Assembly (NCBI GenBank): GCA_039029315.1
Contig: JBCCGK010000119.1
Coordinates: 1-33,864, forward strand
Length of the DNA: 33,864 bases
Origin: JBCCCJ01 sp039029315
GTDB taxonomy: Bacteria > Bacteroidota > Bacteroidia > J057
Direction: 5' to 3'
In this document: positions 26,605-33,864 of the stretch, piece by piece
Numbering within the stretch: position 1 is the stretch's first letter
Layout: each line of letters begins with the position of its first letter
Made by a program: the position numbers and the translations under genes
The notes under the pieces: generated by a model
The model's input: the letters and a program-made list of their open reading frames with translations, nothing else
Database searches by the model: none
Told to the model about the DNA's origin: nothing

Positions 26605-27057
26605 ATGGCAAAAATCCTGGATATACTTGATCACGGCAAGGCTTATTTATTCAATCCAATAAACCGATCTATCCTGGGTCAGAACCTTCCAGAAATTGCC
26701 TTTTCCCAAGCAAACTGGACACTGACAGGACCGCTTCTGCATACTGCCTACCAGGTGTTGATCCAAAAAATGCCTGATTATCCGGCAATAAGTGCCTGGT
26801 GCTATGTTCCGAGGCATATGATCGTATTTTTCGACGCTAAGGAAAGGGTACGTGCACATGTCAAGATTTGTTTTTCATGCAATCAATTTATTGCCTATCC
26901 AGAATCATATTATACTGAAAACGGAACAGCTTATTTCAGAGAGATTTTCTCACAATTGGGTGTGCCCATTTTTGCTGATCCAGAAGAGCATTTTGACTTT
27001 TTCCAACAAAAACCATTGGCGGATATCCTCTTTAACAAAGATCTTTTTTCCTATTGA
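26605..27057 (+). CDS. Small conserved-looking protein with CFSC motif, unknown function
   Basis: 150 residues, no signal peptide. The middle part, PRHMIVFFD followed ~20 residues later by VKICFSC, resembles small Bacteroidota hypothetical proteins with a P-R-H-x-I-x-F-x-D...(I/V)-x-(I/V)-C-F-x-C core, which I recall only by pattern. The two cysteines spaced CxxC could bind metal but no second pair is present. It stands alone, divergent from the amine oxidase. Confidence 0.7.
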   Translation: MAKILDILDHGKAYLFNPINRSILGQNLPEIAFSQANWTLTGPLLHTAYQVLIQKMPDYPAISAWCYVPRHMIVFFDAKERVRAHVKICFSCNQFIAYPESYYTENGTAYFREIFSQLGVPIFADPEEHFDFFQQKPLADILFNKDLFSY

Positions 27058-27132
27058 GAGACAGTTTGACAATGATTCTATATGTTTATCCAGGTCCTCT
27101 TAGCGACTTATCACATTCAGCATATCCCTATC

Positions 27133-28320
27133 ATGAAAAACATCTTTATTCTCACTGTCCTAAGTCTGTTTTGTTCACTTGCATTGGCTCAAGATGATCT
27201 GATTCTTCAATTAAAGTCTGATTACGAACTGGAGAATTATGAACAAATCCTTCAGGAACATGCTGATTCACTGGATGCTTATCCTGCCAAGGCTATTTAC
27301 TACGTGGCCATTGCGTATTATATGAAGGGAGAGGACAAAAAAAGTCTTGAGACCATGAATCTCTCCATTCAAAAAGATGCATCTGATCCTGATGCTCACT
27401 TCATGAAGGGTATGACTTTGAATTATTTAGGAGAATTCGATCCGGCCATTCTGTGCTTCAAGCAGGCCATCGAACTGGATTCTTCCAATACACATTATTA
27501 TAGCGGACTTGGTGATGCCTACCTCAATCAAGAAAAATATGAATTGGCACTGGAGGCCTATATTGCTTCTACCCAAAGAGAGAATCCTCTGGACCGGCCA
27601 TTCAGTCTGATTCCACAGATCTATCACTCCCTCCACCAATCAGACAAGGCGCTAGAGGCCGCTTATTTTGCCAAGGAACATATGTCGCAATCGTCTGATT
27701 CTTATCTGCTGGTTCTCTATAATATTGGCTTATTCGAATATCTCAATCAGCAGTATGACAAATCCGAGTTGGCCTTATCAGAATTGATCGAATGGGTTCC
27801 AGATGATTTTCAGGCTCATGCGAAATTGATTCAGGCCTACTACGGACAACAGCAATATGACAAAGCTGAGCCACATCGAAAAGCGCTGTACGATGCCTAT
27901 GAAAAGGGCCTCCTCCCGGACAACCTTAAGGAGATGTTTTGCTTCGATCAATTTCAATGGGAGGACAAATCTATTCGGGTTTTTGAGCGATTTGAAGAAA
28001 AGGAAGGGGAACTCTACTACAAACATCTTTTTTATGTTCTTGATGAGAAGGGAGAAATTGAGACAAGAATACAAACCGAAAATTCTCCAATTTCTGTTGA
28101 GTTAGGCGGACCCAAATATGCCATTGGGATGAACACAGGCGCTTCTCATTCTACCTTTGGATTTATCCAGGAGGATTTCGAATATGAGAATCTTAAAGCC
28201 ATAGTCATTCAAATCTTGAATAAGGAGATCGGAGCAGCTGCCAGCTCTACCTTTTCTCGCGCTAATGAGGGCAAAAAGAAGAAGAAGAAAAACAAGAAGA
28301 AACGGAAAAAGAAGGAATAA
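27133..28320 (+). CDS. Secreted/periplasmic TPR-repeat protein with Lys-rich C-terminal tail
   Basis: Start at 27133 is preferred over 27082: MKNIFILTVLSLFCSLALAQDD is a textbook signal peptide, giving 395 residues. At least five tetratricopeptide-like helix pairs follow, e.g. FMKGMTLNYLGEFDPAI... and YSGLGDAYLNQEKYELAL, predicting a protein-binding solenoid. The C-terminal ~120 residues are a mixed region ending in a run of about 15 residues that are nearly all Lys/Arg, from the codon-biased stretch 28270-28317. The stop is immediately followed by a hairpin element. The partner is unknown. Confidence 0.87.
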   Translation: MKNIFILTVLSLFCSLALAQDDLILQLKSDYELENYEQILQEHADSLDAYPAKAIYYVAIAYYMKGEDKKSLETMNLSIQKDASDPDAHFMKGMTLNYLGEFDPAILCFKQAIELDSSNTHYYSGLGDAYLNQEKYELALEAYIASTQRENPLDRPFSLIPQIYHSLHQSDKALEAAYFAKEHMSQSSDSYLLVLYNIGLFEYLNQQYDKSELALSELIEWVPDDFQAHAKLIQAYYGQQQYDKAEPHRKALYDAYEKGLLPDNLKEMFCFDQFQWEDKSIRVFERFEEKEGELYYKHLFYVLDEKGEIETRIQTENSPISVELGGPKYAIGMNTGASHSTFGFIQEDFEYENLKAIVIQILNKEIGAAASSTFSRANEGKKKKKKNKKKRKKKE

Positions 28321-28478
28321 GGAATGGAGACAAAATAAATCATCTATTCTGAATTGTGCTTTTGTACTGACTCTGCGTTGCTCAACCCTCACTTAGCTAC
28401 ACTAAATTCGGGTTTCGCGCCTTGATCCAGCACAAAATCACTGCTTCATTTTTTGATGATTTATTTCATCACCATTCC
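28321..28478. repeat. 158-bp hairpin element with 24-bp terminal inverted repeats
   Basis: The left end (28321-28344) and the reverse complement of the right end (28455-28478) match at 21 of 24 positions; both outer ends read ggaatgg and both inner ends aataaatcatc. Nested inner dyads follow: ttgtgct/agcacaa and aaccc...ttag / ctaa...gggtt (28384-28414), so the whole element can fold into one long hairpin. It starts at the base after the TPR gene stop. No transposase is inside. Consistent with a MITE or REP-like non-autonomous element; also usable as a transcript end. Confidence 0.8.
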
Positions 28479-28587
28479 AAAGTCCTGACGGATCGATAAT
28501 TCTATGGAAAACATGGATGGACACAATCCTGTGCATACACATGTGATTCAGGATATTTGAACTCATTTTTCAAACGGTATTTATTTT

Positions 28588-29169
28588 ATGAAGATCATTG
28601 AAATCGTTCTGGCTGTCAGCGTTATTATTTCGTTCAGCATTTATCTGAGTTCTCCACTATTGGGAGGAGAACTTCTCATTATCAGTTGCTTTACACTCGC
28701 CTTTGTCTATATGTTGTTTGGCTGTCTGTTGCTGAATGGTCTTTCCCTTCGCAAACTCTCCTTCAAAGGACTCAGTACAACACGGATTTTGGGAACTATC
28801 CTCACAGGATTGGCGCTTGCGATGACGGTAATCGGGATACAATTTCGCGTGATGTGGTGGGAAAATATTTATACCGGTCTCATACCCGGTCTTATAGGCC
28901 TGACAGTAGCTTTTTTGGTCAGTTTTTATCACTACCAAAAGAAAAAAGACAGTCGCTATAAACAGTTGTTTGCTCGGATCGCTCTCTATGGGAGTCTCGG
29001 ATTTATTCTTCTTCTATTTCCTGCTGACACCTGGTTCAAAATTAAATTCGCTGCTTACCCAAGCTATCTAAACGCAGGCCTGGAGGCTTTTCACAATCCA
29101 GACAAACCCGAACTCCGCGAGAAGGCCCGGACGATCTATCAAGAAACATTTGAAAAGGATAGAGAATAA
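28588..29169 (+). CDS. Small integral membrane protein, unknown function
   Basis: 193 residues. About five hydrophobic helices (roughly 1-22, 28-50, 68-84, 92-112, 127-146), with the C-terminal ~45 residues soluble and charged (helical KPELREKARTIYQETF). Basic loops KLSFKG and KKKDSRYK indicate inside-facing segments. I recognise no family. It follows the 158-bp hairpin element by ~110 bp and precedes a secreted protein on the same strand 156 bp away. Confidence 0.75.
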   Translation: MKIIEIVLAVSVIISFSIYLSSPLLGGELLIISCFTLAFVYMLFGCLLLNGLSLRKLSFKGLSTTRILGTILTGLALAMTVIGIQFRVMWWENIYTGLIPGLIGLTVAFLVSFYHYQKKKDSRYKQLFARIALYGSLGFILLLFPADTWFKIKFAAYPSYLNAGLEAFHNPDKPELREKARTIYQETFEKDRE

Positions 29170-29325
29170 AGCACCTGAATCGTCGCAGTCTCCCCCTCCC
29201 CCACTTACGCTTCTCTTCGAACCACTTATCTAGCTCCTCCCACCAATTGATCATTGTGGATAGGGATTGGTACATGCTGCCCATACTTTTGGAGCATATT
29301 ATTCACCAACAAACAACCCAAAACA

Positions 29326-30060
29326 ATGAAATCAGTAAAAACATTGATCCTTCTCCTTCTGCTTTCCCTTGGCGCACAACTTCCCATGCAAGCACAGCCC
29401 TGTACCAGCCTGTTTTCCCGTCTCGTAAATGTCTTTGATGGGGCGGTTCGTTCTTATGTGGATTTTCGGTCAGAAGCTGCTCAACTGTTGGTCGGCACCA
29501 TGATTCCCGGTTCAGATCTCGATGAATTGACAGAAGACATGAAACAGATTCAAATCGATGCCTATGAAGCCGCAGGAGAAATCGTCGGTGACAAGGCTAC
29601 TCCTGGCCCAGTCAATCTGGTCGTTCCAACACGCAAATGGTTTGGCGCACTTTACCTCAACCGAGTCTTTCATGTGAGTAATTCTGGCTGGGACAAAGTC
29701 TATATCACCGTCAAAAAAATCGGAGGAAGAAATGGCGTCGATATTGCTGTCTGTAAATACGATGTCGATGGCAATTACATCACGAGCAAACGAGCGTCCA
29801 TCTCTAAAGGGAAGGATACCTCAGGCAAACAAAAAGTCATTGAATACAAAGCGATGGCCAATGACAAGTATCTCACCATCAATCTTGTTGCTGTGGGTGC
29901 TAAAACAGACAAATGCGACTATGAACTAAGCATCACAGGAGAGTTCAACAATGATAAGTTGGCAGAGCAAAAGGTGCCCACAAGTGCGAAGCCCAGTCAA
30001 ACGCGTGCTGGCGGTGTGAATACAAATGCCAGCAAAGGAAAGACGATCAAACGAAAATAA
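29326..30060 (+). CDS. Secreted protein with Sec signal peptide, unknown function
   Basis: The ATG at 29326 gives MKSVKTLILLLLLSLGAQLPMQAQPC, a clear signal peptide; the frame opening at 29254 adds a poor N-terminus. 244 residues. The middle ~120 residues are beta-rich (VFHVSNSGWDKVYITVKKIGG, VDIAVCKYDVDGNYI), perhaps a single jelly-roll or Ig-like sandwich. The last ~35 residues are Lys/Ser/Thr/Asn-rich and low-complexity. No T9SS sorting domain is seen. A strong terminator follows at 30121. Confidence 0.78.
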   Translation: MKSVKTLILLLLLSLGAQLPMQAQPCTSLFSRLVNVFDGAVRSYVDFRSEAAQLLVGTMIPGSDLDELTEDMKQIQIDAYEAAGEIVGDKATPGPVNLVVPTRKWFGALYLNRVFHVSNSGWDKVYITVKKIGGRNGVDIAVCKYDVDGNYITSKRASISKGKDTSGKQKVIEYKAMANDKYLTINLVAVGAKTDKCDYELSITGEFNNDKLAEQKVPTSAKPSQTRAGGVNTNASKGKTIKRK

Positions 30061-30119
30061 TCGATCCCGATCAAGAATAACTCTATCAAGAACCAGCAGA
30101 ATCTCAATGCTGGTGTTAT

Positions 30120-30163
30120 TCCCGGCCCATTTCCTCGCGAGATTGGTGCCGGGATTTTTTTTT
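30120..30163 (+). terminator. Rho-independent-like terminator
   Basis: The arms tcccggc (30120-30126) and gccggga (30148-30154) are perfect complements around a ~21-base loop with its own short dyad, followed by nine T. An additional hairpin ccagca/tgctgg lies just upstream (30093-30113). It ends transcription of the secreted-protein gene on the plus strand. Confidence 0.75.
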
Positions 30164-30394
30164 GACTCAAGCTCAATAACATTCTACGTAGGTCCCTTTG
30201 GGTATGAGATTGGCTTGGGTCATTCGACAATTGACAGGAAGGAATGAAGGATGAAAAAAACCTTACTTGTTCGTCCTGAAGGGCCATGAAGCATTATTTA
30301 GAACAAGGGGGTTGCTCATTGGACTAGATAGATTCTTCTCTTTAGATTTTTCCACTTTCGCAAAGCGTTTTTTAGCGTTTTTCCAGAAGGAGAG

Positions 30395-30513
30395 GTAAAG
30401 CGTTTTTTCAGGGGAGACGTAAAGCGTTTTTCCTGGGAGAGGTAAAGCGTTTTTTCCTGGGAGAGGTAAAGCGTTTTTTCAGGGGAGACGTAAAGCGTTT
30501 TTCCTGCCCTGAG
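30395..30513. repeat. Tandem repeat of a 23-24-bp unit (about 5 copies)
   Basis: Units begin gtaaagcgttttt at 30395, 30419, 30442, 30466 and 30490 (spacings 24, 23, 24, 24). Two variants alternate, ending caggggagac or cctgggagag, so a higher-order unit of two may have been copied. A degenerate copy lies at 30372-30394. The last copy can pair with aaacgcttcac at 30524-30534, capping the array with a hairpin. It lies downstream of the minus-strand esterase stop. Confidence 0.9.
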
Positions 30514-30536
30514 TCCATCCCGCAAACGCTTCACGT

Positions 30537-30554
30537 CCAGGTTTATAAACCTGG
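30537..30554. repeat. Perfect 18-bp palindrome ccaggtttataaacctgg
   Basis: A perfect palindrome whose flanks extend the dyad by five more positions with one mismatch (cacgt / aagtg). Similar ccaggttt...aaacctgg elements are, from memory, common intergenic repeats in Bacteroidota. It lies between the 24-bp array and the esterase stop, 68 bp from the latter. Confidence 0.85.
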
Positions 30555-30622
30555 AAGTGGGAGCAAAGTTTGGTGAATGAAAGAGGGATCAGCTGGAATC
30601 ATTCATGCGGTCCAACGGATAG

Positions 30623-31375
30623 TTATCTAGCTTGAATCAGGCGAATGGATGCCTCTGCAAATCGCTTGCCCATTTCGACATATCCTGCTGCTGACATGTG
30701 CAAATCATTACTGATCGCCTTTCCTTTGCGATTCACTCCATCGTTGAGGTCATCTGTGTCTATCCAGGCAAATCGCTTTTTGGAGTCTCCGACTTTCTCA
30801 TGAATCTCCCGAACCATCGTCCAATGGGGATAGCGTTCATTTTGCATATCAAAATCGCTCAGCCTCCCAATGACGAAATGGATTTTTCTGTATTTCAAGT
30901 CTTTTTGAAGTTGCTTGTATAGTCCTCGCAAACTTTTTTCATAGACTTGTCCATGTTTCTCTCTCGCATCACGCTCGCCTTGCATCCAGAGGAATGTCAC
31001 GGATTTGATTGATTCTCCCTCTATAGCAGCGAATACTTTGGTCATCAAAGAATCATACAAATCCGCCTCGGCTTGCGGGCTATCTCCTTCTGCTGGCTTC
31101 CAGGCTTTGTACCAGCGTCTGATGGGTTGTCCTCCCAGCGCATCTTTGACCACGATCACATGATCCTTGCCAAATTCTGCTTCGACCGTAGGCGTGAAGG
31201 ATTCCTCTGGTTTCAGATTGTACATATTCGACTGCCCAGACAAGATGAATAGATGTTTTCCCTCCGTCTGTGCATGAATCGATTGGGGGAAATAGAGAAG
31301 ACAACTTCCCCAGAGAAAGAGAGAAAACAGATGGCTCATAAGGACCTGAGTAGGTATCGAAGGTTTGGCATTCAT
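30623..31375 (-). CDS. Secreted SGNH-type carbohydrate esterase, SASA family
   Basis: Start at 31375 or 31339; both give a signal sequence (VLMSHLFSLFLWGSCLL...HAQ), and the ATG at 31405 is less likely. Landmarks of sialate O-acetylesterase/acetyl-xylan-esterase SASA proteins: FILSGQSNM with nucleophile Ser49 (from 31375), WMQGERDA for the oxyanion/Gln-Gly-Glu block, and NDLHMSAAGY with Asp224/His226 completing the triad. Length (250) fits a single-domain esterase. It should deacetylate a sugar outside the cytoplasm. No glycan-degradation genes accompany it. Confidence 0.9.
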   Translation of the reverse strand: MNAKPSIPTQVLMSHLFSLFLWGSCLLYFPQSIHAQTEGKHLFILSGQSNMYNLKPEESFTPTVEAEFGKDHVIVVKDALGGQPIRRWYKAWKPAEGDSPQAEADLYDSLMTKVFAAIEGESIKSVTFLWMQGERDAREKHGQVYEKSLRGLYKQLQKDLKYRKIHFVIGRLSDFDMQNERYPHWTMVREIHEKVGDSKKRFAWIDTDDLNDGVNRKGKAISNDLHMSAAGYVEMGKRFAEASIRLIQAR

Positions 31376-31474
31376 TTGCGTACAAACTTGGGTATAGTGG
31401 GACATAGGGGGAGATGGTTGCTATCTATTGGAATCGATTCACCTACTTATCTCTCGCTCAACTCCTCTTACAGT

Positions 31475-31942
31475 CTAGATCCAAATGACTCCTGTAAGTT
31501 GCTCCAATTCTGAGAGGTGCTGATATATCTTTTTCGGGCAATTGTTGCATATCGTTAACTCTGGAAGTCCTTTTGCCGCTGAAGGGATCGTCATCAATGG
31601 CTGATTACACTGACGACAACAGCCCGGTTTGTCTGCTTGATCAGTCCCGGCCAGGAGATCGAGCTCAGCGATGATTAGCTCGCTACATTTCTGAATTGCC
31701 TCTCTCTGGTTCGGAAAAGCAGTAATGGCAAATTCAGACAATCCCTCACATTCTTTGCGCATGGATACGAATGTTGTCTGTCGATCAGGATAGGATTGAA
31801 CGACATAGGCCAGACAGCCCTCCTTGATCCTATCCAGATAGGCCGATGCCTCAAAAATGAGGGCCGAATGGGGATGGTTGAGATCTAGCATATGTGTATG
31901 AACATCAGGATTGGCAAAACAAATGACTGTGGGCTCATTCAT
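31475..31942 (-). CDS. Unknown protein with C-terminal zinc ribbon
   Basis: 155 residues. The C-terminal ~45 residues contain CCRQC and, 24 residues later, ICNNC, a CxxC-x(~24)-CxxC zinc-ribbon arrangement. The N-terminal ~100 residues are mixed alpha/beta with VICFANPDVHTHMLDLNHPHS and are not recognised. The ATG lies inside the end of the upstream DinB-fold gene (8-bp overlap), so the two are translationally coupled and probably act together. Confidence 0.75.
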   Translation of the reverse strand: MNEPTVICFANPDVHTHMLDLNHPHSALIFEASAYLDRIKEGCLAYVVQSYPDRQTTFVSMRKECEGLSEFAITAFPNQREAIQKCSELIIAELDLLAGTDQADKPGCCRQCNQPLMTIPSAAKGLPELTICNNCPKKIYQHLSELEQLTGVIWI

Positions 31943-32414
31943 TCTCCTTCATTTGCAGGAGGATTTTTTTGAGGAGTGCAATTTGGCCCAAATGGTAATT
32001 GGTATGCTCAAGCAAGCCCGTCAGATTCCGGTAATAGTTGCCATATTTCCCTTCCAGAAAGTTTTCCTTGAGTTGGGTCTCCGGCATCTTTTCTACCAGC
32101 CTGGCAAATGTGTCCGCATCTGTCCAGAGTTTGTTCAGGAGTTGCTTCCAGGCTTCTTGAGAGTCGATTGGGAGCATATCAAAGCTGTATTTGTCGCTAG
32201 CCTCCAGAGGACCTCCTTCCAGCACCTTGACCACAGCGCTCACATAATAGTTGATATGAAAAACCAGTACGGCAATGGAATTCAGTCCATATACCTGTCT
32301 GATCGCCAACTGCCAGTCGACATCTGAGAGCTGCATTTTCAGATCAGATCCGGTAAAGCTTGGTCCTTGGTGGATTTGGCGGGAGTGTTGTGCAATTTGC
32401 TCAGATAAACGCAT
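31935..32414 (-). CDS. DinB-fold protein
   Basis: 159 residues, helical. A metal triad is visible as H53 (VLVFHINYY), H137 and H141 (LEHTNYHLGQIALL), matching DinB/DUF1572-like folds. The H-x3-H-x-G-Q segment also matches the other DinB gene at 18401. Thiol-dependent transferase or hydrolase roles are known in the superfamily; the substrate is not evident. It overlaps the zinc-ribbon gene by 8 bp, suggesting an operon. Confidence 0.87.
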   Translation of the reverse strand: MRLSEQIAQHSRQIHQGPSFTGSDLKMQLSDVDWQLAIRQVYGLNSIAVLVFHINYYVSAVVKVLEGGPLEASDKYSFDMLPIDSQEAWKQLLNKLWTDADTFARLVEKMPETQLKENFLEGKYGNYYRNLTGLLEHTNYHLGQIALLKKILLQMKENE

Positions 32415-33104
32415 TGCCTGATTGACTAGGAATAGGTGATGGGAATGAAGCTTGATCGTGCAAATACTTCATCGGTGTACGAATCCTCTCTGGATTTGTT
32501 GAGAGCATCCAGCTACTCAGCAGATCAACCCAAGAACGGAGTTGCTCAGCCATACAGCTGCTACTGTCCGATGATTGACCTCAGCCCCCTCTCATATTGA
32601 CTGAGCAGGTGCATATGGCGGTGTTATTCTACCCAGATCACAAAGCCCTTCTCTATTGGTCAGTTCATCAATCAACTTCTTCTGATCCTTATTTGAATAT
32701 GTGCGTTGATGAAGAGGAAATATTTCCGGTGGAAATTTTACTTTTGATTGGTTGCGCTCAGGGGGAAGGGGACACGGCCATTCTCAATCCAAAAGGATAA
32801 AAATGATCCTTTTGAAGAACTTCTGTATTCGGATCTACCCAACCATCCTTATTATCATCAAAGAAGTTCCACTTATATCACTTTCTTCCAACTCAAGATT
32901 TGGTTGGGGGAAGTTCATGTTTTTTCGTCAACTCCTGAAGTGTTTTACGTTCTCGTAAGCCGACTTTTGCCTTAAATTCTTTGCTAAGACTTCTTCGTTT
33001 TCGTTTCATTTTTCCCAGATTTTGTGTGAATTTATCACCTCATTACCTGGTCCGAAAATTGGGGGGAACTATAGATGATTCGGTATGTGTTTAATCTTGT
33101 ATGG
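32415..33104. other. ~690-bp region with no convincing gene
   Basis: Several short frames exist but none has a good start, composition or recognisable motif. A perfect dyad aaaaggat-N7-atcctttt is at 32791-32813 and a small ttacg/cgtaa stem near 32945. It could be degenerate coding DNA; I see no family resemblance in any frame. Confidence 0.5.
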
Positions 33105-33231
33105 GGCTGTATCAAAAGTCCGATTTTTAGGATGAACGCAAAGACACCAAGTCGCAAAGTTATTCAAGATGAGTTGCTTATGCTTCGCGATTTTTCGTCT
33201 TTGCGTTCAATTAAGGACTTGTGAGATAGCC
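33105..33231. repeat. 127-bp hairpin element with imperfect terminal inverted repeats
   Basis: The left end (33105-33121, ggctgtatcaaaagtcc) and the reverse complement of the right end (33215-33231) match at 14 of 17 positions. Inside, gaacgcaaagac (33134-33145) is a perfect complement of gtctttgcgttc (33197-33208), and tcgcaaag faces cttcgcga further in. The element ends 6 bp from the stop of the minus-strand gene at 33238. No transposase. The gcaaagac(gc) core resembles repeats I recall from Bacteroidota. Confidence 0.75.
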
Positions 33232-33237
33232 TGGTTC

Positions 33238-33711
33238 TTATTGAAAAATATTCTCTCCTTGTAAAATATAATCTTTTAGCGTATTCAAATTCTCTATTTC
33301 TGTTCTTAATAAATTAAAGGCATAATCAAATTTTTCTTTATCTGCTTTTTGGCGAAAAACAAGACAATAATATCCACACATATACCCTGTACATAGTTTA
33401 TATATTATGAATCCCGAATCACTAATATTTCCCCCAGAAATTAATTCTAATAGAGAAAAGTCTCCTGCCATAAAACTACCAGTTTGATTGGTAGAATCAT
33501 GATCCATAAAGTATATATTATTGCGTTCACTTTGATTTACCCACTCCATGAATTGAGTAGGTATTTCGGAGGAAGATGTATAAATATATGTGCTTTCCAA
33601 AGAAATCATTTCTTTTAAAAAAGTTTGGGATTCAACTTTTGACATTGATTGTCCAGATACTGTAATACATACACTTGTAATACTCAGTAACATCAAAATT
33701 ATTTTTTTCAT
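33238..33711 (-). CDS. AT-rich secreted protein of unknown function
   Basis: 157 residues with a clean signal peptide (MKKIILMLLSITSVCITVSGQS). The mature part has a cluster of cysteines (LCTGYMCGYYC, about 106-116) and a charged helical C-terminus. Codon third positions are markedly more A/T than in neighbouring genes, suggesting recent acquisition. I recognise no family. It has a hairpin element just past its stop. Confidence 0.75.
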   Translation of the reverse strand: MKKIILMLLSITSVCITVSGQSMSKVESQTFLKEMISLESTYIYTSSSEIPTQFMEWVNQSERNNIYFMDHDSTNQTGSFMAGDFSLLELISGGNISDSGFIIYKLCTGYMCGYYCLVFRQKADKEKFDYAFNLLRTEIENLNTLKDYILQGENIFQ

Positions 33712-33864
33712 GATCTATTTGTTTTGGTTCTTTGACAATAATCACGGGGTAGCTAAAAGGTCGTTGCCAGGACTCTGATTCTCAAATGTTCAAAATTGGG
33801 AATAGCGAAAGAAATTCTTTTGAGATATCTGATCAAATTATTGAGTCCTTCGGTTGCTGCATTG
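33712..33864. other. Window-edge intergenic sequence
   Basis: About 150 bp upstream of the AT-rich secreted-protein gene. It must include that gene's promoter, but no motif could be assigned and no gene start is visible before the edge. Confidence 0.4.

Noticed and set aside
30316..30534. Repeat-rich minus-strand protein
   Set aside because: The repeats (LYLSQEKT-like) are a direct reading of the 24-bp array; one unit is 23 bp, breaking the frame pattern.
32597..32975. Two overlapping small plus-strand frames
   Set aside because: No start context, no motif and no neighbour support; listed only as part of a gene-poor region.

Overview
The window looks like a chromosomal segment of a Bacteroidota (Bacteroidetes) bacterium. 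The main evidence is a secreted FG-GAP-type protein with a C-terminal type IX secretion sorting domain and a Cys-rich SPSG-Y-W-T-x-(S/T)-G-T-Y-type module (12487-14421). Other evidence is an orphan LytTR response regulator, DUF1572/DinB-fold proteins, weak Shine-Dalgarno signals, and several structured intergenic repeats of a kind I associate with this phylum. A Saprospiria/Lewinella-like or Cytophagia-like host is plausible but not proven. No rRNA, tRNA, CRISPR array, transposase or phage gene was seen.

Layout. (1) 1-645: a tandem array of a ~115-bp unit that runs off the left edge and stops just short of the next gene. (2) 683-10498, all on the minus strand: a five-gene membrane-scaffold module. 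In transcription order it is an OB-fold/YqiJ-like membrane protein with an Asp-rich linker, an SPFH-only short flotillin paralogue, a full-length YqiK-like flotillin, a lipoprotein, and a 1661-residue DUF3686-type AAA+ ATPase with a long coiled coil. This is the best candidate for a poorly described system. (3) 10997-12383: a FlaR/adenylate-kinase-like P-loop protein and a LytTR regulator. (4) 12487-17733: the T9SS cargo protein, divergent from an M1-family metallopeptidase and a multi-pass membrane protein. (5) 17749-19536: a TlpA-like thioredoxin, a DUF1572 protein and a GNAT acetyltransferase.

(6) 19470-24071, minus strand: a haem-enzyme cassette. An internally duplicated membrane-anchored protein comes first, then a Dyp-type peroxidase, a cytochrome P450 with an altered I-helix, and a six-helix membrane protein with one glutamate in every helix. 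The last three genes are translationally coupled (1-bp and 4-bp overlaps). A zinc alcohol dehydrogenase and a flavin amine oxidase lie next to it (24302-26439). (7) 26605-33711: mostly unrecognised or broadly assigned genes: a small CxxC protein, a TPR protein with a Lys-rich tail, membrane and secreted proteins, a SASA-type esterase, a zinc-ribbon protein overlapping a second DinB-fold protein, and an AT-rich secreted protein.

A recurring feature is that structured repeats sit close downstream of stop codons: the 115-bp array, 6446-6548, 22762-22811, the 158-bp element at 28321, the array at 30395 with its palindrome, and the 127-bp element at 33105. They may act as transcript ends or be non-autonomous REP/MITE-like elements.

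All calls come from reading the sequence and from memory of protein families. No database search or structure prediction was run.
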